NCBI GenBank assembly: GCA_003452965.1
Contig: DMMW01000053.1
Span: 1-15,154, forward strand
DNA: 15,154 nt
Reading direction: 5' to 3'
Origin: Elusimicrobiota bacterium
GTDB lineage: Bacteria > Elusimicrobiota > UBA8919
Each line of letters opens with the position of its first letter. The first letter of the stretch is position 1. Positions 1-7,134 of this stretch are shown here, in pieces. The position numbers and the translations under genes are program-made. A model generated the notes under the pieces. It worked only from the letters and a program-made list of their open reading frames with translations, made no database searches and was not told the DNA's origin.

Positions 1-34
1 TAATTTTTTCAGTTACTTTTTTATTATTTATGAC

Positions 35-64
35 CTAAATCTCCGAAAAATTCCCGCGCATCAT
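35..64 (-). other. Possible 9-codon leader ORF
   Basis: A short minus-strand reading frame starts at tandem ATG codons (64-62 and 61-59) and stops at TAG (37-35). It encodes about nine residues (M-M-R-G-N-F-S-E-I). The strong ribosome binding sequence at 80-91 lies about 20 bases upstream, which is too far for ideal initiation. The same frame stays open from the TAG to the window edge. This could be a leader peptide, the 5' end of a broken gene, or chance. It lies downstream of the marR stop on the same strand, so the true downstream gene is off the window. Confidence 0.2.
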
Positions 65-79
65 AGTCTGTATTCTTTT

Positions 80-91
80 AATCACCTCCTT
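80..91 (-). promoter_or_regulatory. Strong Shine-Dalgarno sequence (AAGGAGGTGATT)
   Basis: On the minus strand the string AAGGAGGTGAT matches the complement of the 16S rRNA 3' end over 11 bases, far better than most ribosome binding sites in this window. No ATG follows at normal spacing: the first is about 20 bases away and opens only a 9-codon frame. It suggests that a well-translated gene, or a leader controlling one, begins near the left edge. Confidence 0.45.
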
Positions 92-96
92 GATGC

Positions 97-116
97 GGGA
101 TAGTTCATTCTATCCC
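97..116 (-). promoter_or_regulatory. Hairpin GGGATAG-6 nt-CTATCCC before the Shine-Dalgarno
   Basis: A perfect 7-bp inverted repeat (97-103 with 110-116) with a 6-base loop sits immediately upstream of the strong ribosome binding sequence on the minus strand. No T-run follows it on either strand, so it is not a canonical intrinsic terminator. It may be a 5'-UTR structure or a protein-binding operator for the gene entering from the left edge. Confidence 0.3.
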
Positions 117-134
117 TCTGTTTTTAATTCGTTC

Positions 135-148
135 CTGTTTATAAACAG
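135..148. promoter_or_regulatory. Perfect 14-bp palindrome, candidate MarR operator
   Basis: CTGTTTATAAACAG is a perfect palindrome 63 bp beyond the marR stop codon, in the region that should carry the promoter of the next gene. MarR-family dimers bind A/T-rich palindromes of about this size, usually near their own gene or the efflux or stress genes they control. Assignment to the adjacent MarR protein is inference. No second copy was found in front of marR itself. Confidence 0.3.
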
Positions 149-211
149 AATTTTATATATACAGCATTGTTCTTATTTGATAATATCAGATATATATTTA
201 AAAAAATATTT

Positions 212-682
212 CTACGATATTTTCTCAAAACCTTTTAACATTATCTGCAATCCATACCAAAATATTTCCTTTTCATCTTTTGACATTTTTTCAGTCATTT
301 CACTTATTTTGCTTATAGGAATTTTATCCATGTTTTTTAATAATTCCTTTCCAAATTCCGTAACTTGCAGGTGTCTTTTTCTTCTATCACTGTCATGTTC
401 GGTTCTTGTTATTAACCTTTTTTTTTCTAAAGAACGGATAAGCCGTGCTATTGCAGCTGTTTCCTGACTCAACATTTTAGATAGTTTACCCGGGGTGCAT
501 TTATCATTAAGACTTATATAATGCAATGCATTTCTTTGGTTAAAAGAAAGACCGAGCTCATCAAACTTTTGCATTATCTCGGAACGCATCGCATGGAACA
601 ATATATCCCTTAATATCTGGAATATCTCCTGCGATTTAAATTTTTCAGATGAAAACTTTTCGTATCTATCCATGCAATCCAT
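212..682 (-). CDS. MarR-family transcriptional regulator
   Basis: This is a winged-helix DNA-binding repressor of about 156 residues, the usual MarR size. I start it at the ATG at 682, because GAGGA lies 9 bases upstream; an in-frame TTG at 697 would add five residues and overlaps that Shine-Dalgarno. Counting from the ATG, a helical dimerisation segment occupies about residues 10-45. The winged helix is about 45-118, with a recognition helix containing S-Q-E-T-A-A-I-A-R-L and a wing carrying the family-typical D-x-D-R-R-x-R motif (about 97-103). A C-terminal helical dimerisation arm follows. It sits 54 bases after the GGDEF gene stop on the same strand. MarR proteins sense small ligands or oxidants; nothing here identifies the ligand. 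Its target may be the gene left of the window, whose control region contains a 14-bp palindrome. Confidence 0.88.
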   Translation of the reverse strand: MDCMDRYEKFSSEKFKSQEIFQILRDILFHAMRSEIMQKFDELGLSFNQRNALHYISLNDKCTPGKLSKMLSQETAAIARLIRSLEKKRLITRTEHDSDRRKRHLQVTEFGKELLKNMDKIPISKISEMTEKMSKDEKEIFWYGLQIMLKGFEKIS

Positions 683-736
683 AGCGATATTCCTCAATTT
701 TATCTTATGTCAAATTTATCAAAACAAAACCTAATA

Positions 737-1888
737 CTAATCAAGAAATTTGGGACGACCATCAACAAAAACAGCTATGTTGTCTTTTTGATTAGCTTTT
801 ACGAATCTCATAGCAGTGTTAGCGTTTTTTATAAGTTGGGTATTATCTTCATCCTTGTTTGTATTAGATATTCCGATAGATACCGCCAATCTAAGTTTAT
901 CGGAACCAATCTTAAACATATGTTTTGTAATTAGTGATTTAAGTGCTTTTGCAAAAGAAATTGCCATTTCAAAATTTGTGTTTGGCAATAATACAACGAC
1001 TTCATCTCCACCTTCCGCATATGCATATCCGTTATGATTTATAGCTGAATTGATTAAGCCTTGATAATCCGGTAATACCGTCTTATCTACATTACTTTCA
1101 GTATATTCAGTATTTAATATTTTGAAATTATCTATGTCAAAATACAAACACGAACTACCAAATATGCAGTCCTTAATTGCTATTAGGTCTTTTTCTTTTA
1201 AATTCGGCGAATCCAATATTCCGAATTTTTCAGATTTTTGACGAATGCTTGTAGTTTTTATTTTTTCGGTTTTTTGAGTAACATAATTCAATATTGATTC
1301 ACAACATTCTATCAAGAAGTGAAAATCAACCGGTATCTGGTTGGTATTTCTAAATAATACATGATAACTATTAGGCGGGCAGGTCAGTAAAAATCTACTA
1401 TATATATATATTATTACTATTTCCGATAACGGATCATCATATACGAACGATTTATTTACAATTTTTTTAAGCGAATCTCTCAGTTGAAAACTGCGCTTAG
1501 AAACTTCCACGGATTCTTCATATGTATTATCAAATTTGTTTGTTGAATGTTTAATGTAAGCTACCAATTTTTTTGCCATTTTATCTATTCCTTCAATAGA
1601 AGGATTGAAAAATGAATTAGCCAGCTCAATATTCTCAAAATCTTCATTTATGCCTGTTGCTTCGTCAATAACTTTTTGGATGGATATTACTCTTTCTTCG
1701 TTGATACGTTTGTGATGAATATCTTTTAATTCATTTGTCAATAAATGTTGTGTTACCATTACATTTACAAAACCGAGAAAGCAGCGTTGCTCTTCCTCAA
1801 AGTGCGTCCAGTGATCAATCGATGCTTCTTTAAGCTTTGACAACCACCTTTCCGCCTGCTTAATCACCAAATTTAATTCTTCACTCAT
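737..1888 (-). CDS. Divergent GGDEF-domain protein with uncharacterised helical N-terminus
   Basis: A 383-residue soluble protein. Residues 1 to about 235 are mostly helical and match no family I recognise. Residues about 246-380 form a GGDEF-type nucleotide cyclase domain. It has the metal-binding F-D-I-D-N-F-K motif (250-256), the signature E-G-G-D-E-V (292-297), the S-I-G-I-S strand (337-341) and the closing helix A-N-T-A-M-R-F-V-K. Canonical diguanylate cyclases read R-(Y/F)-G-G-D-E-F. Here the preceding arginine is glutamate and the last F is valine, while the catalytic G-G-D-E core is kept. The middle is also atypical, with no G-H-x-x-G-D segment. It could make c-di-GMP or another dinucleotide, or act as a receptor. 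There is no transmembrane segment, so it is cytosolic. No good Shine-Dalgarno precedes the ATG. It lies 144 bp after the RCC1 gene and just before marR. Confidence 0.75.
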   Translation of the reverse strand: MSEELNLVIKQAERWLSKLKEASIDHWTHFEEEQRCFLGFVNVMVTQHLLTNELKDIHHKRINEERVISIQKVIDEATGINEDFENIELANSFFNPSIEGIDKMAKKLVAYIKHSTNKFDNTYEESVEVSKRSFQLRDSLKKIVNKSFVYDDPLSEIVIIYIYSRFLLTCPPNSYHVLFRNTNQIPVDFHFLIECCESILNYVTQKTEKIKTTSIRQKSEKFGILDSPNLKEKDLIAIKDCIFGSSCLYFDIDNFKILNTEYTESNVDKTVLPDYQGLINSAINHNGYAYAEGGDEVVVLLPNTNFEMAISFAKALKSLITKHMFKIGSDKLRLAVSIGISNTNKDEDNTQLIKNANTAMRFVKANQKDNIAVFVDGRPKFLD

Positions 1889-2032
1889 ATATTTAATTAA
1901 CGTTTAGAATCCTTATAATTTGTTTGAAACTTATCTTATTAAAAAAAGTTAAAAAAATCAAGTTTTTTTCTCGCCTAACCGTTGATATATTGAAGCACAC
2001 ACAAATTATCTATCCCGGTTTTTTGGGGATTA

Positions 2033-4183
2033 CTATCTTACAATTGCCAATTTGCCTTTTGACCGTTGTGAACTATAAATTGAATCTTTTATATAATATA
2101 TATATATTCCGCTTGACACTTTTTTCCCATTTTGATTTGTAGTATCCCAAATATAATTACCGTCACCATCCGTTTCGTCAAACTCATTTATCAGCTCACC
2201 TGCTGTACTGAATATTTTTACTTTCGCATTTACCGTAAGACCGGAAAAGACTATTCCAGTTCCAAGTATAGTATTACCATATGTTAAATCATCCGGTTTA
2301 TACGGATTCGGGTATACTGTTACATTATTCAAGTAATCAGCCGAAACCAGTTGCATTAACGCAAATTTTGATAAATGATTTGTTATAGCTACAACCTTGT
2401 TTTGGTCAGGATATCCGTTAGATATTAACGGTATCCATAACTTATTTATTTCGTCATATCTGCCGATTATAAGTTTTGATTCGTCAAAGCCGACAATATC
2501 GCTATCGCGATAAGTTATTGTTACCGTTATTTTTTTTGACGGTTGATATCCTTTATCATTGGTTATTTCAATTACGGTTCCATTGACGATCTTTACAGAC
2601 GGAATATTAGAGTCAGGAGTGGTTGTGAGCGTTATTGACACATTTACCGTTTCATTGAAAGTATTTGCAGGTATGTTTATTTTTATATCTGCTGAATTAG
2701 TTCTCAATACAATTTCTGAATCTGTTTGTGTATCAACGGTTTGTTCTTTTGAAACCGGCAGTTCTATTTTAAAACCATTTAAAAGCGTCCCGTTTACGAA
2801 CCCTGTTGTTACTACGATATCCCAGTAACCGGTCGTTTTTTCCAATAAATCAAATACACATGTAATTTGTGTGGAACTTACAACAACAATATTAGTACCA
2901 ATAATATCCGTTTGGTCGGATTTGCTCAATTTTATTTGACATCCTTCTACAAAATTAGTGCCTGTTAAATTTGTTATGTTAATAATTCCGGTATTTGTCC
3001 CCAATATAGGAATTATGGACGTTACCGTGGGCGAAGATAATACAATTATCGGAGGAATGTTGCCGCGTGTCGGGATACCCATTTGTGTTGTGTGCCCCAG
3101 GCCTAATTGACCGCTGTCGTTCAAACCCCAGACCCAAAGTGTCCCGTCCGTTTTAATTGCTAATGAGTAGTATGCGCCGCTGGTAACAGAAGACCATGTG
3201 CTATCAGTTCCTATTTGTGTCGGTATCCATTTATCAATTATATTGTTAAGTCCCAATTGATTATTACCGCTTAAACCCCAAGCCCAGAGCGTTCCGTTTG
3301 TCTTTGTCGCTAATGTATGCCCGTAACCGCAGGAAACGGAAGACCAGTCGGTTGCGATTCCTATTTGTGTCATTGTATCTATCTGTATAGTATTACCCAA
3401 TCCCAATTCACCATTGCTATTTAAACCACAACCCCATAATGTTCCATCAGTTCTTATTGCTACTGTATGGCTATTTTTACCTGTAGATACTTTAGACCAG
3501 TCGGTTATGGTCCCTACTTGAGTCGGCGTATATTTACTATTTTCACCGAGATTATTTTGAAGTCCTAATTCACCGTCACCGTTGTATCCCCAAGCCCATA
3601 ATGTACCGTCCGTTTTTATTGCTACTGTATATTCATAACTACAAGAAACAGATAACCAATTGGATGCAGTCCCTATCTGCATCGGTATGTGTATTTGTGT
3701 CGTAGTACCTGTCCCTAATTCGCCACAGTCATTTAAACCCCAAGCCCATAATGTACCGTCCGTTTTTATTGCTGCCGTATGTCCGTAACCGCAGGAAACA
3801 TATGACCAGTCGGTTGAAATCCCAACCTGTATCGGTGTATTCACAGATATTGCATTTCCCAGTCCTAATTGACCGTTATCATTCAATCCCCAAGCCCATA
3901 GTGTTCCATTCGTTTTTATTGCTACTGTGTGATATGCGCCGCAGGAAACGGATGACCATTCGGCTGAAATTCCTACCTGCGTCGGTGTACGTCTGCTTTT
4001 ATTATCTCCAAATCCTGATTGACCGTCGGCATTGCGACCCCAAGCCCATAATGTACCGTCCGTTTTTATTGCTACTGTATGGCCGTACCCGCAAGAAACA
4101 GAAGAGCAGTTTTGTGCATTAGCAATTGCCGAAATTGAAAAAAATAAAATAATATTTGCAATGATTAATAATTTCTGTTTCAT
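2033..4183 (-). CDS. Secreted RCC1-propeller protein with ZU5-like and C-terminal sorting domains
   Basis: A 716-residue secreted protein. Residues 1-23 are a Sec signal peptide ending A-N-A. Seven RCC1 repeats of about 50 residues start near 27, 77, 127, 177, 229, 281 and 331. Each carries the core H-T-V-A-I-K-T-D-G-T-L-W-A-W-G and N-x-x-G-Q-L-G-L-G, enough to close one seven-bladed propeller. An IPT/TIG-like Ig domain (about 384-473), a ZU5-like module ending H-L-S-K-F (about 480-610) and a C-terminal FlgD-Ig or T9SS-like sorting domain (about 617-716, Y-P-N-P-Y-K-P near 624-630, then D-G-x-N-x-x-W and G-I-Y-I-Y) follow. AGGA lies 6 bases before the ATG. Blade five has W-G-C-G in place of W-A-W-G. 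The likely role is surface binding or adhesion; the ligand is unknown. A REP-like hairpin cluster lies directly upstream. Confidence 0.85.
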   Translation of the reverse strand: MKQKLLIIANIILFFSISAIANAQNCSSVSCGYGHTVAIKTDGTLWAWGRNADGQSGFGDNKSRRTPTQVGISAEWSSVSCGAYHTVAIKTNGTLWAWGLNDNGQLGLGNAISVNTPIQVGISTDWSYVSCGYGHTAAIKTDGTLWAWGLNDCGELGTGTTTQIHIPMQIGTASNWLSVSCSYEYTVAIKTDGTLWAWGYNGDGELGLQNNLGENSKYTPTQVGTITDWSKVSTGKNSHTVAIRTDGTLWGCGLNSNGELGLGNTIQIDTMTQIGIATDWSSVSCGYGHTLATKTNGTLWAWGLSGNNQLGLNNIIDKWIPTQIGTDSTWSSVTSGAYYSLAIKTDGTLWVWGLNDSGQLGLGHTTQMGIPTRGNIPPIIVLSSPTVTSIIPILGTNTGIINITNLTGTNFVEGCQIKLSKSDQTDIIGTNIVVVSSTQITCVFDLLEKTTGYWDIVVTTGFVNGTLLNGFKIELPVSKEQTVDTQTDSEIVLRTNSADIKINIPANTFNETVNVSITLTTTPDSNIPSVKIVNGTVIEITNDKGYQPSKKITVTITYRDSDIVGFDESKLIIGRYDEINKLWIPLISNGYPDQNKVVAITNHLSKFALMQLVSADYLNNVTVYPNPYKPDDLTYGNTILGTGIVFSGLTVNAKVKIFSTAGELINEFDETDGDGNYIWDTTNQNGKKVSSGIYIYYIKDSIYSSQRSKGKLAIVR
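3065..4105 (-). repeat. Tandem 150-bp repeats encoding seven RCC1 blades
   Basis: The propeller-coding part is a tandem DNA repeat with a period of about 150 bp (one copy about 162 bp). A segment beginning ACCCCAAGCCCATAATGT on the plus strand recurs almost unchanged around 4037, 3736 and 3587, with more diverged copies near 3889, 3285 and 3130. Near-identity at the nucleotide level indicates recent internal duplication or gene conversion, so blade number may vary between strains and short-read assembly may collapse it. Confidence 0.8.
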
Positions 4184-4202
4184 TAATTCCTAAATTGAAG
4201 CA

Positions 4203-4330
4203 CTACGGGCTTACGCCCGTAGAATCTATTATTTTCACTTCTGCGGAAATCCGCCGAAGTGTTATATTGGTTATCCATCTATGGGCTAACTCCCATAGAA
4301 TTTCACGAAGGCGGATTAAATCACCTGTGA
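4203..4330. repeat. REP-like cluster of hairpins upstream of the RCC1 gene
   Basis: The 339-bp gap 4184-4522 holds this cluster, the gene relic at 4333-4422, and an AT-rich remainder with nothing recognisable. Hairpin 1 is CTACGGGC/GCCCGTAG (4203-4222, 4-nt loop). Hairpin 2 is 4236-4261, with arms CACTTC/GAAGTG and GCGGA/TCCGC and one internal mismatch. Hairpin 3 is CTATGGG/CCCATAG (4279-4298). A small TCAC-CT-GTGA follows at 4321-4330. Hairpins 1 and 3 are diverged copies of one unit: both read CTAyGGGC then CTAyGGG-complementary bases, and both are followed by GAAT. The C-to-T changes in one arm are matched in the other. The cluster lies in the likely 5' leader of the RCC1 gene. Confidence 0.65.
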
Positions 4331-4332
4331 TA

Positions 4333-4422
4333 TTAATACGCGTAACCTATTGTTAATCGGTATCCAGCACCGCCGCCTATTGCAAAACCATGATTTTTCA
4401 CCCCGTAAAATAATGTTGTAAA
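4333..4422 (-). pseudogene. 3' relic of a beta-barrel outer-membrane protein gene
   Basis: Between in-frame stops, 29 codons on the minus strand read as a glycine/aromatic strand pattern (G-V-K-N-H-G-F-A-I-G-G-G-A-G-Y, then R-L-T-I-G-Y-A-Y, then TAA). Alternating small/polar and aromatic residues ending in an aromatic residue are typical of the last strands of an outer-membrane barrel. The segment is more GC-rich than the AT-rich DNA just upstream, where all coding character stops at a TAA. I read it as the remaining 3' end of a deleted gene. It could instead be chance, since it is short. Confidence 0.4.
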
Positions 4423-4522
4423 TTATTTTAATAAGTAGAATAATAATTACAATTATTATAAGCTACATTATCAATGGGGTCATAATATTTTGACATTACC
4501 AACCTTATTTAATTAGTCCATT

Positions 4523-5512
4523 TTAAACAAATATCGGGTTTGAGAATATCCATGGTCTTAAACCGTATTTTTTTAAATAGCATTCACATCGATAGCAGCC
4601 TTTACCGGATATTTCAATATTCATAGTATCAGAAAATACTTCGCTAATATTTTTGCCGTTTTTGATTATTCTTATAACAGATTTAACCGGTGTCTTTACT
4701 TTAATATGATTATTTTCTTTATAAAATTCAAAACCCTTTGCATTATGATAAAAGTCATTTGATATATATGTATTCCCGTTTTTTATGGCGTTATAAACTT
4801 TTATTATATCCGAATTGTCTTTTGAGAACGGTTCGTTTAATAATATATGTGTCCTTATAGTCCTGAACGCAAATTCAAAAGGAAATATGTAAAAGTTCAA
4901 TCCAAAATATCTCCGCGCACTTTCATGATTATCGATTTCCCCAATTGCATATTTCTTATCTGCTTGATTCTGGTTTAACTCGTCCCATCTTTTTAAGGTT
5001 TCTTTTTTAGGTCCTCTTAAATAGCGTGCCGGAAATAAATAACTTAATAATGCCGATGGATAACCTTTCAGGGTTATCTGCCAGTCGTTTTGCAAATCCC
5101 AGATACAAAATCCGGTATATCCTTTTACTTTCCAATCGCTCCACCTGTAATCCTTTACTCCAAATTTTTTGTTACCTGCATGGTCAGGATGTGCAATAAA
5201 ACCAAATCCGCCTTGTTTGTTGACTTCATCTATATATGTTTGCGGATTATTATAATCCCTATCTACTGCAATCGGTTCTTTTATATTAAAAGCAAGGTAG
5301 TGGTTATATCTGGGCGAGATTTCTTCACCGACAATAACCAGAACATCGTCGTGCCATCCTTCATATTTCTTTGCTTCTATAGAAAAATGGTCGTTTATTA
5401 TAATATAATCCAATCCGCATTTCTTTGCAGTTTTGGTTAAATAATCTATTTTTTTTGAACCATCAAAAGAATAGAACGAATGGATATGTATTGCGCCGGA
5501 ATAATGTATCAT
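4523..5512 (-). CDS. PHP-domain metallohydrolase, CehA/McbA-like
   Basis: A 329-residue cytosolic protein with no signal peptide. The PHP (polymerase and histidinol phosphatase) trinuclear metal site looks complete: H9-x-H11 and D17 in the first strand motif, D41-H42, E63-E64, H71, H108-P-D-H111, and D194-N-H196 near the end of the barrel. The C-terminal part (about 245-329) is a small beta region ending P-W-I-F-S-N-P-I, a closing motif typical of CehA/McbA-type PHP proteins. Such enzymes hydrolyse phosphoesters or esters; the substrate here is unknown. AAGGG lies just before the ATG and a sigma70-like promoter is visible at 5536-5563, so it is probably transcribed on its own. The MITE at 5606-5751 separates it from the TPR/HEAT gene. 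Confidence 0.85.
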   Translation of the reverse strand: MIHYSGAIHIHSFYSFDGSKKIDYLTKTAKKCGLDYIIINDHFSIEAKKYEGWHDDVLVIVGEEISPRYNHYLAFNIKEPIAVDRDYNNPQTYIDEVNKQGGFGFIAHPDHAGNKKFGVKDYRWSDWKVKGYTGFCIWDLQNDWQITLKGYPSALLSYLFPARYLRGPKKETLKRWDELNQNQADKKYAIGEIDNHESARRYFGLNFYIFPFEFAFRTIRTHILLNEPFSKDNSDIIKVYNAIKNGNTYISNDFYHNAKGFEFYKENNHIKVKTPVKSVIRIIKNGKNISEVFSDTMNIEISGKGCYRCECYLKKYGLRPWIFSNPIFV

Positions 5513-5535
5513 AAAATCCCTTTTCCTATAAGAAC

Positions 5536-5563
5536 ATTATATAAATTTAGATTTTTTTTTCAA
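5536..5563 (-). promoter_or_regulatory. Sigma70-like promoter for the PHP gene
   Basis: On the minus strand TTGAAA (5563-5558) and a perfect TATAAT (5541-5536) are separated by 16 bases. This places a start site near 5529 and leaves a leader of about 17 bases to the ATG at 5512, with an AAGGG ribosome binding site in it. The surrounding DNA is very AT-rich, which lowers specificity. Confidence 0.5.
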
Positions 5564-5605
5564 GATGATATTGTTGAAAAACCCAGAACCTATGATAGAA
5601 CGGTA

Positions 5606-5751
5606 TTATGAGACCGCTGAAAAACTCACTTCGTAGCGAGATTTCAAGATTTAAGCCGAGACAAAACGCACGAGGTAAGCCGATGTGCAATGAAGTCGCA
5701 GGCTAAATATTGGAATCGCAGTAGAAAAGGGGTTTTTCAACGGTCTCATTA
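5606..5751. mobile_element. MITE-like element, about 140 bp, with TTA target duplication
   Basis: Imperfect 19-bp terminal inverted repeats (17 of 19 matching) lie at 5609-5627 and 5730-5748; the outer sequence is TGAGACCGyTGAAAAAC. They are flanked by direct TTA triplets (5606-5608 and 5749-5751). The interior is too short to code for a transposase, so it would be mobilised in trans. Three-base T-N-A duplications and GAGACC-type ends resemble some IS5-superfamily elements, but I cannot assign a family. The right-hand TTA is also the stop codon of the TPR/HEAT gene. A further 12-bp match to the inner end (GTTGAAAAACCC) stands alone at 5573-5584, possibly a remnant of another copy. Confidence 0.72.
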
Positions 5752-7134
5752 AATGATCCAACCGTTCCTTGTTTTTTCTTGCTGAAGAATTTTTTTTGCC
5801 ATTGAAATCATGTCGGCGGGGATTTCTGCCTTCTCATCAGATTGAGCCGAAGAAAATGATTTGCAAATATTATTTACTGCAATTATAGCCATTTTTTTTA
5901 CTTCATAGTCTCTATCGTTTATCAAATCTAAAAGTATTTTAAATGTTTCCTTAGTTAAAATATTTTCAATTATTTTTATACTATCGCATCTTAATCGCGG
6001 TCGCTCGTTTTTTGAAAGATTTGATATTTTTCCCAATGCAATCGTTTTATCAATATTCATTATTGTTTTTATAGAAATTATCATTTTTTGAACAATTTGT
6101 TTTGAATAATCATCTTTTTCTACGATACTTGTTATTTCATCTAAAATCTTGTCTTCTTTAATACTCTCATCAAATTTCTGCTGTGCAATATTACTTTCAT
6201 TTTCAGTAACTAATCGTTTTTCCAAATCTTGAATTATTACCATTGATTCAATTTCATCATTTCGCTTTTTCTCTTCATTTTTTTTAACTTCCGCTAACTG
6301 CTTTAATTTATTTCTTTCTTCAACATAAAAATTAGCATTTTTTTTAAATTTTTTTATTTTTTTAATGGCACGAATATAAAAAACAGCAAATGCTATTATA
6401 ATTATCACAAAAAACACTATTGAAATTATAAAATATTTTCTAAAATTATTAATTTCCTTTTCATTGTCTGCTGTTTCTTTAGTTACTTTAAAATTATCAA
6501 ATCTATTAATCTGTTGTATATGTTCACTTTTCGGGTTTTGTTTTACAACAGCAACTTTTTTAATAATATTCTTTTCTCTTTTAGTTTCTTTGATTATCTG
6601 ATTTCCATGTAATACTTCTTTTTCAGCCGGCTTATCAGCCGACTTATCAGATGTTAATCTCACTAATTCGTTAATTTTAGTATCTTCCGGTGATATTATT
6701 TTAGCTTTTTCCAAATATTTTTTTGCTTTAGTATAATTGCTAAGCATAATTTGCTTTTCAGTAGCTTCAACTAAAATTTTCACCAAAAATTCTTTTGCCT
6801 TTTGGTTCTGAATGTTCTGCGATAATACGTTTTCTAATAATTCAATAGAACCGTCATAATCACCTTTTATATACTTATCTATAGCAGAATTAAAATAAAC
6901 ATCAGGATTAACTTTTGAATCTACCTGTCCAAAACAATACGATTGAAAAAGAAAAACAAATATTACATAAACACTTAATATAAAAAATTTTAATCTGTGT
7001 AATCTTACACACAGAGCTCGTCCGCCTACACTCTTATAAGCTTCGGCGAGACAAGGGAGCCACTGCAACGAGCGAGTATGCAATCCCATTCTACGGGGTA
7101 ACACCTTTTTATCTATGTAATCATTTATATTCAT
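5749..7134 (-). CDS. Membrane TPR/HEAT-repeat protein with repeat-derived N-terminus
   Basis: A 461-residue protein. The ATG at 7134 overlaps the TGA of the upstream PorV-TPR gene (ATGA) and has GGAGG 4 bases before it, so the start and translational coupling are well supported. Residues 1-7 are followed by about 40 residues (8-47) encoded by a dispersed repeat (6995-7117). A hydrophobic segment (48-66) that looks like the original signal peptide comes next, ending near C-F-G-Q. TPR-like helices span about 77-155 and a charged linker about 160-230. A strong transmembrane segment is at 233-254, a coiled coil at about 255-330, and HEAT-like helices at about 360-425. It is probably a membrane scaffold, with the TPRs outside and the HEAT repeats in the cytoplasm, working with its coupled neighbour. 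Its stop codon is the target duplication of the MITE. Confidence 0.75.
   Translation of the reverse strand: MNINDYIDKKVLPRRMGLHTRSLQWLPCLAEAYKSVGGRALCVRLHRLKFFILSVYVIFVFLFQSYCFGQVDSKVNPDVYFNSAIDKYIKGDYDGSIELLENVLSQNIQNQKAKEFLVKILVEATEKQIMLSNYTKAKKYLEKAKIISPEDTKINELVRLTSDKSADKPAEKEVLHGNQIIKETKREKNIIKKVAVVKQNPKSEHIQQINRFDNFKVTKETADNEKEINNFRKYFIISIVFFVIIIIAFAVFYIRAIKKIKKFKKNANFYVEERNKLKQLAEVKKNEEKKRNDEIESMVIIQDLEKRLVTENESNIAQQKFDESIKEDKILDEITSIVEKDDYSKQIVQKMIISIKTIMNIDKTIALGKISNLSKNERPRLRCDSIKIIENILTKETFKILLDLINDRDYEVKKMAIIAVNNICKSFSSAQSDEKAEIPADMISMAKKILQQEKTRNGWII
6995..7117 (-). repeat. Dispersed repeat family A, copy 1, inside the TPR/HEAT gene
   Basis: This block matches 13682-13770. Both start with a hairpin (CTGTGT/ACACAG around AATCTTAC here, CCGTGT/ACACGG around AATCTTGC there). 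They share 26 identical bases (7058-7083 against 13709-13734, beginning AGCCACTGCAACGAG) and then TTCTACGGGG, GTAACACCTTTTTATCT and a final yG. Copy 1 carries 36 extra bases between the hairpin and the shared core. That insert has its own CCGCC...GGCG inverted arms and a GACAAG motif seen in other repeats at 13.5-13.8 kb. The block is read through in frame as about 40 residues of the TPR/HEAT protein. Confidence 0.82.

Noticed and set aside
698..736. Promoter for marR from the TTGACA at 711-706 on the minus strand
   Set aside because: No acceptable -10 box lies at 16-18 bases; the position would also put the start inside the coding region.
2010..2032. Terminator after the RCC1 gene
   Set aside because: A 5-bp ATCCC/GGGAT stem exists, but no T-run follows it on the minus strand.
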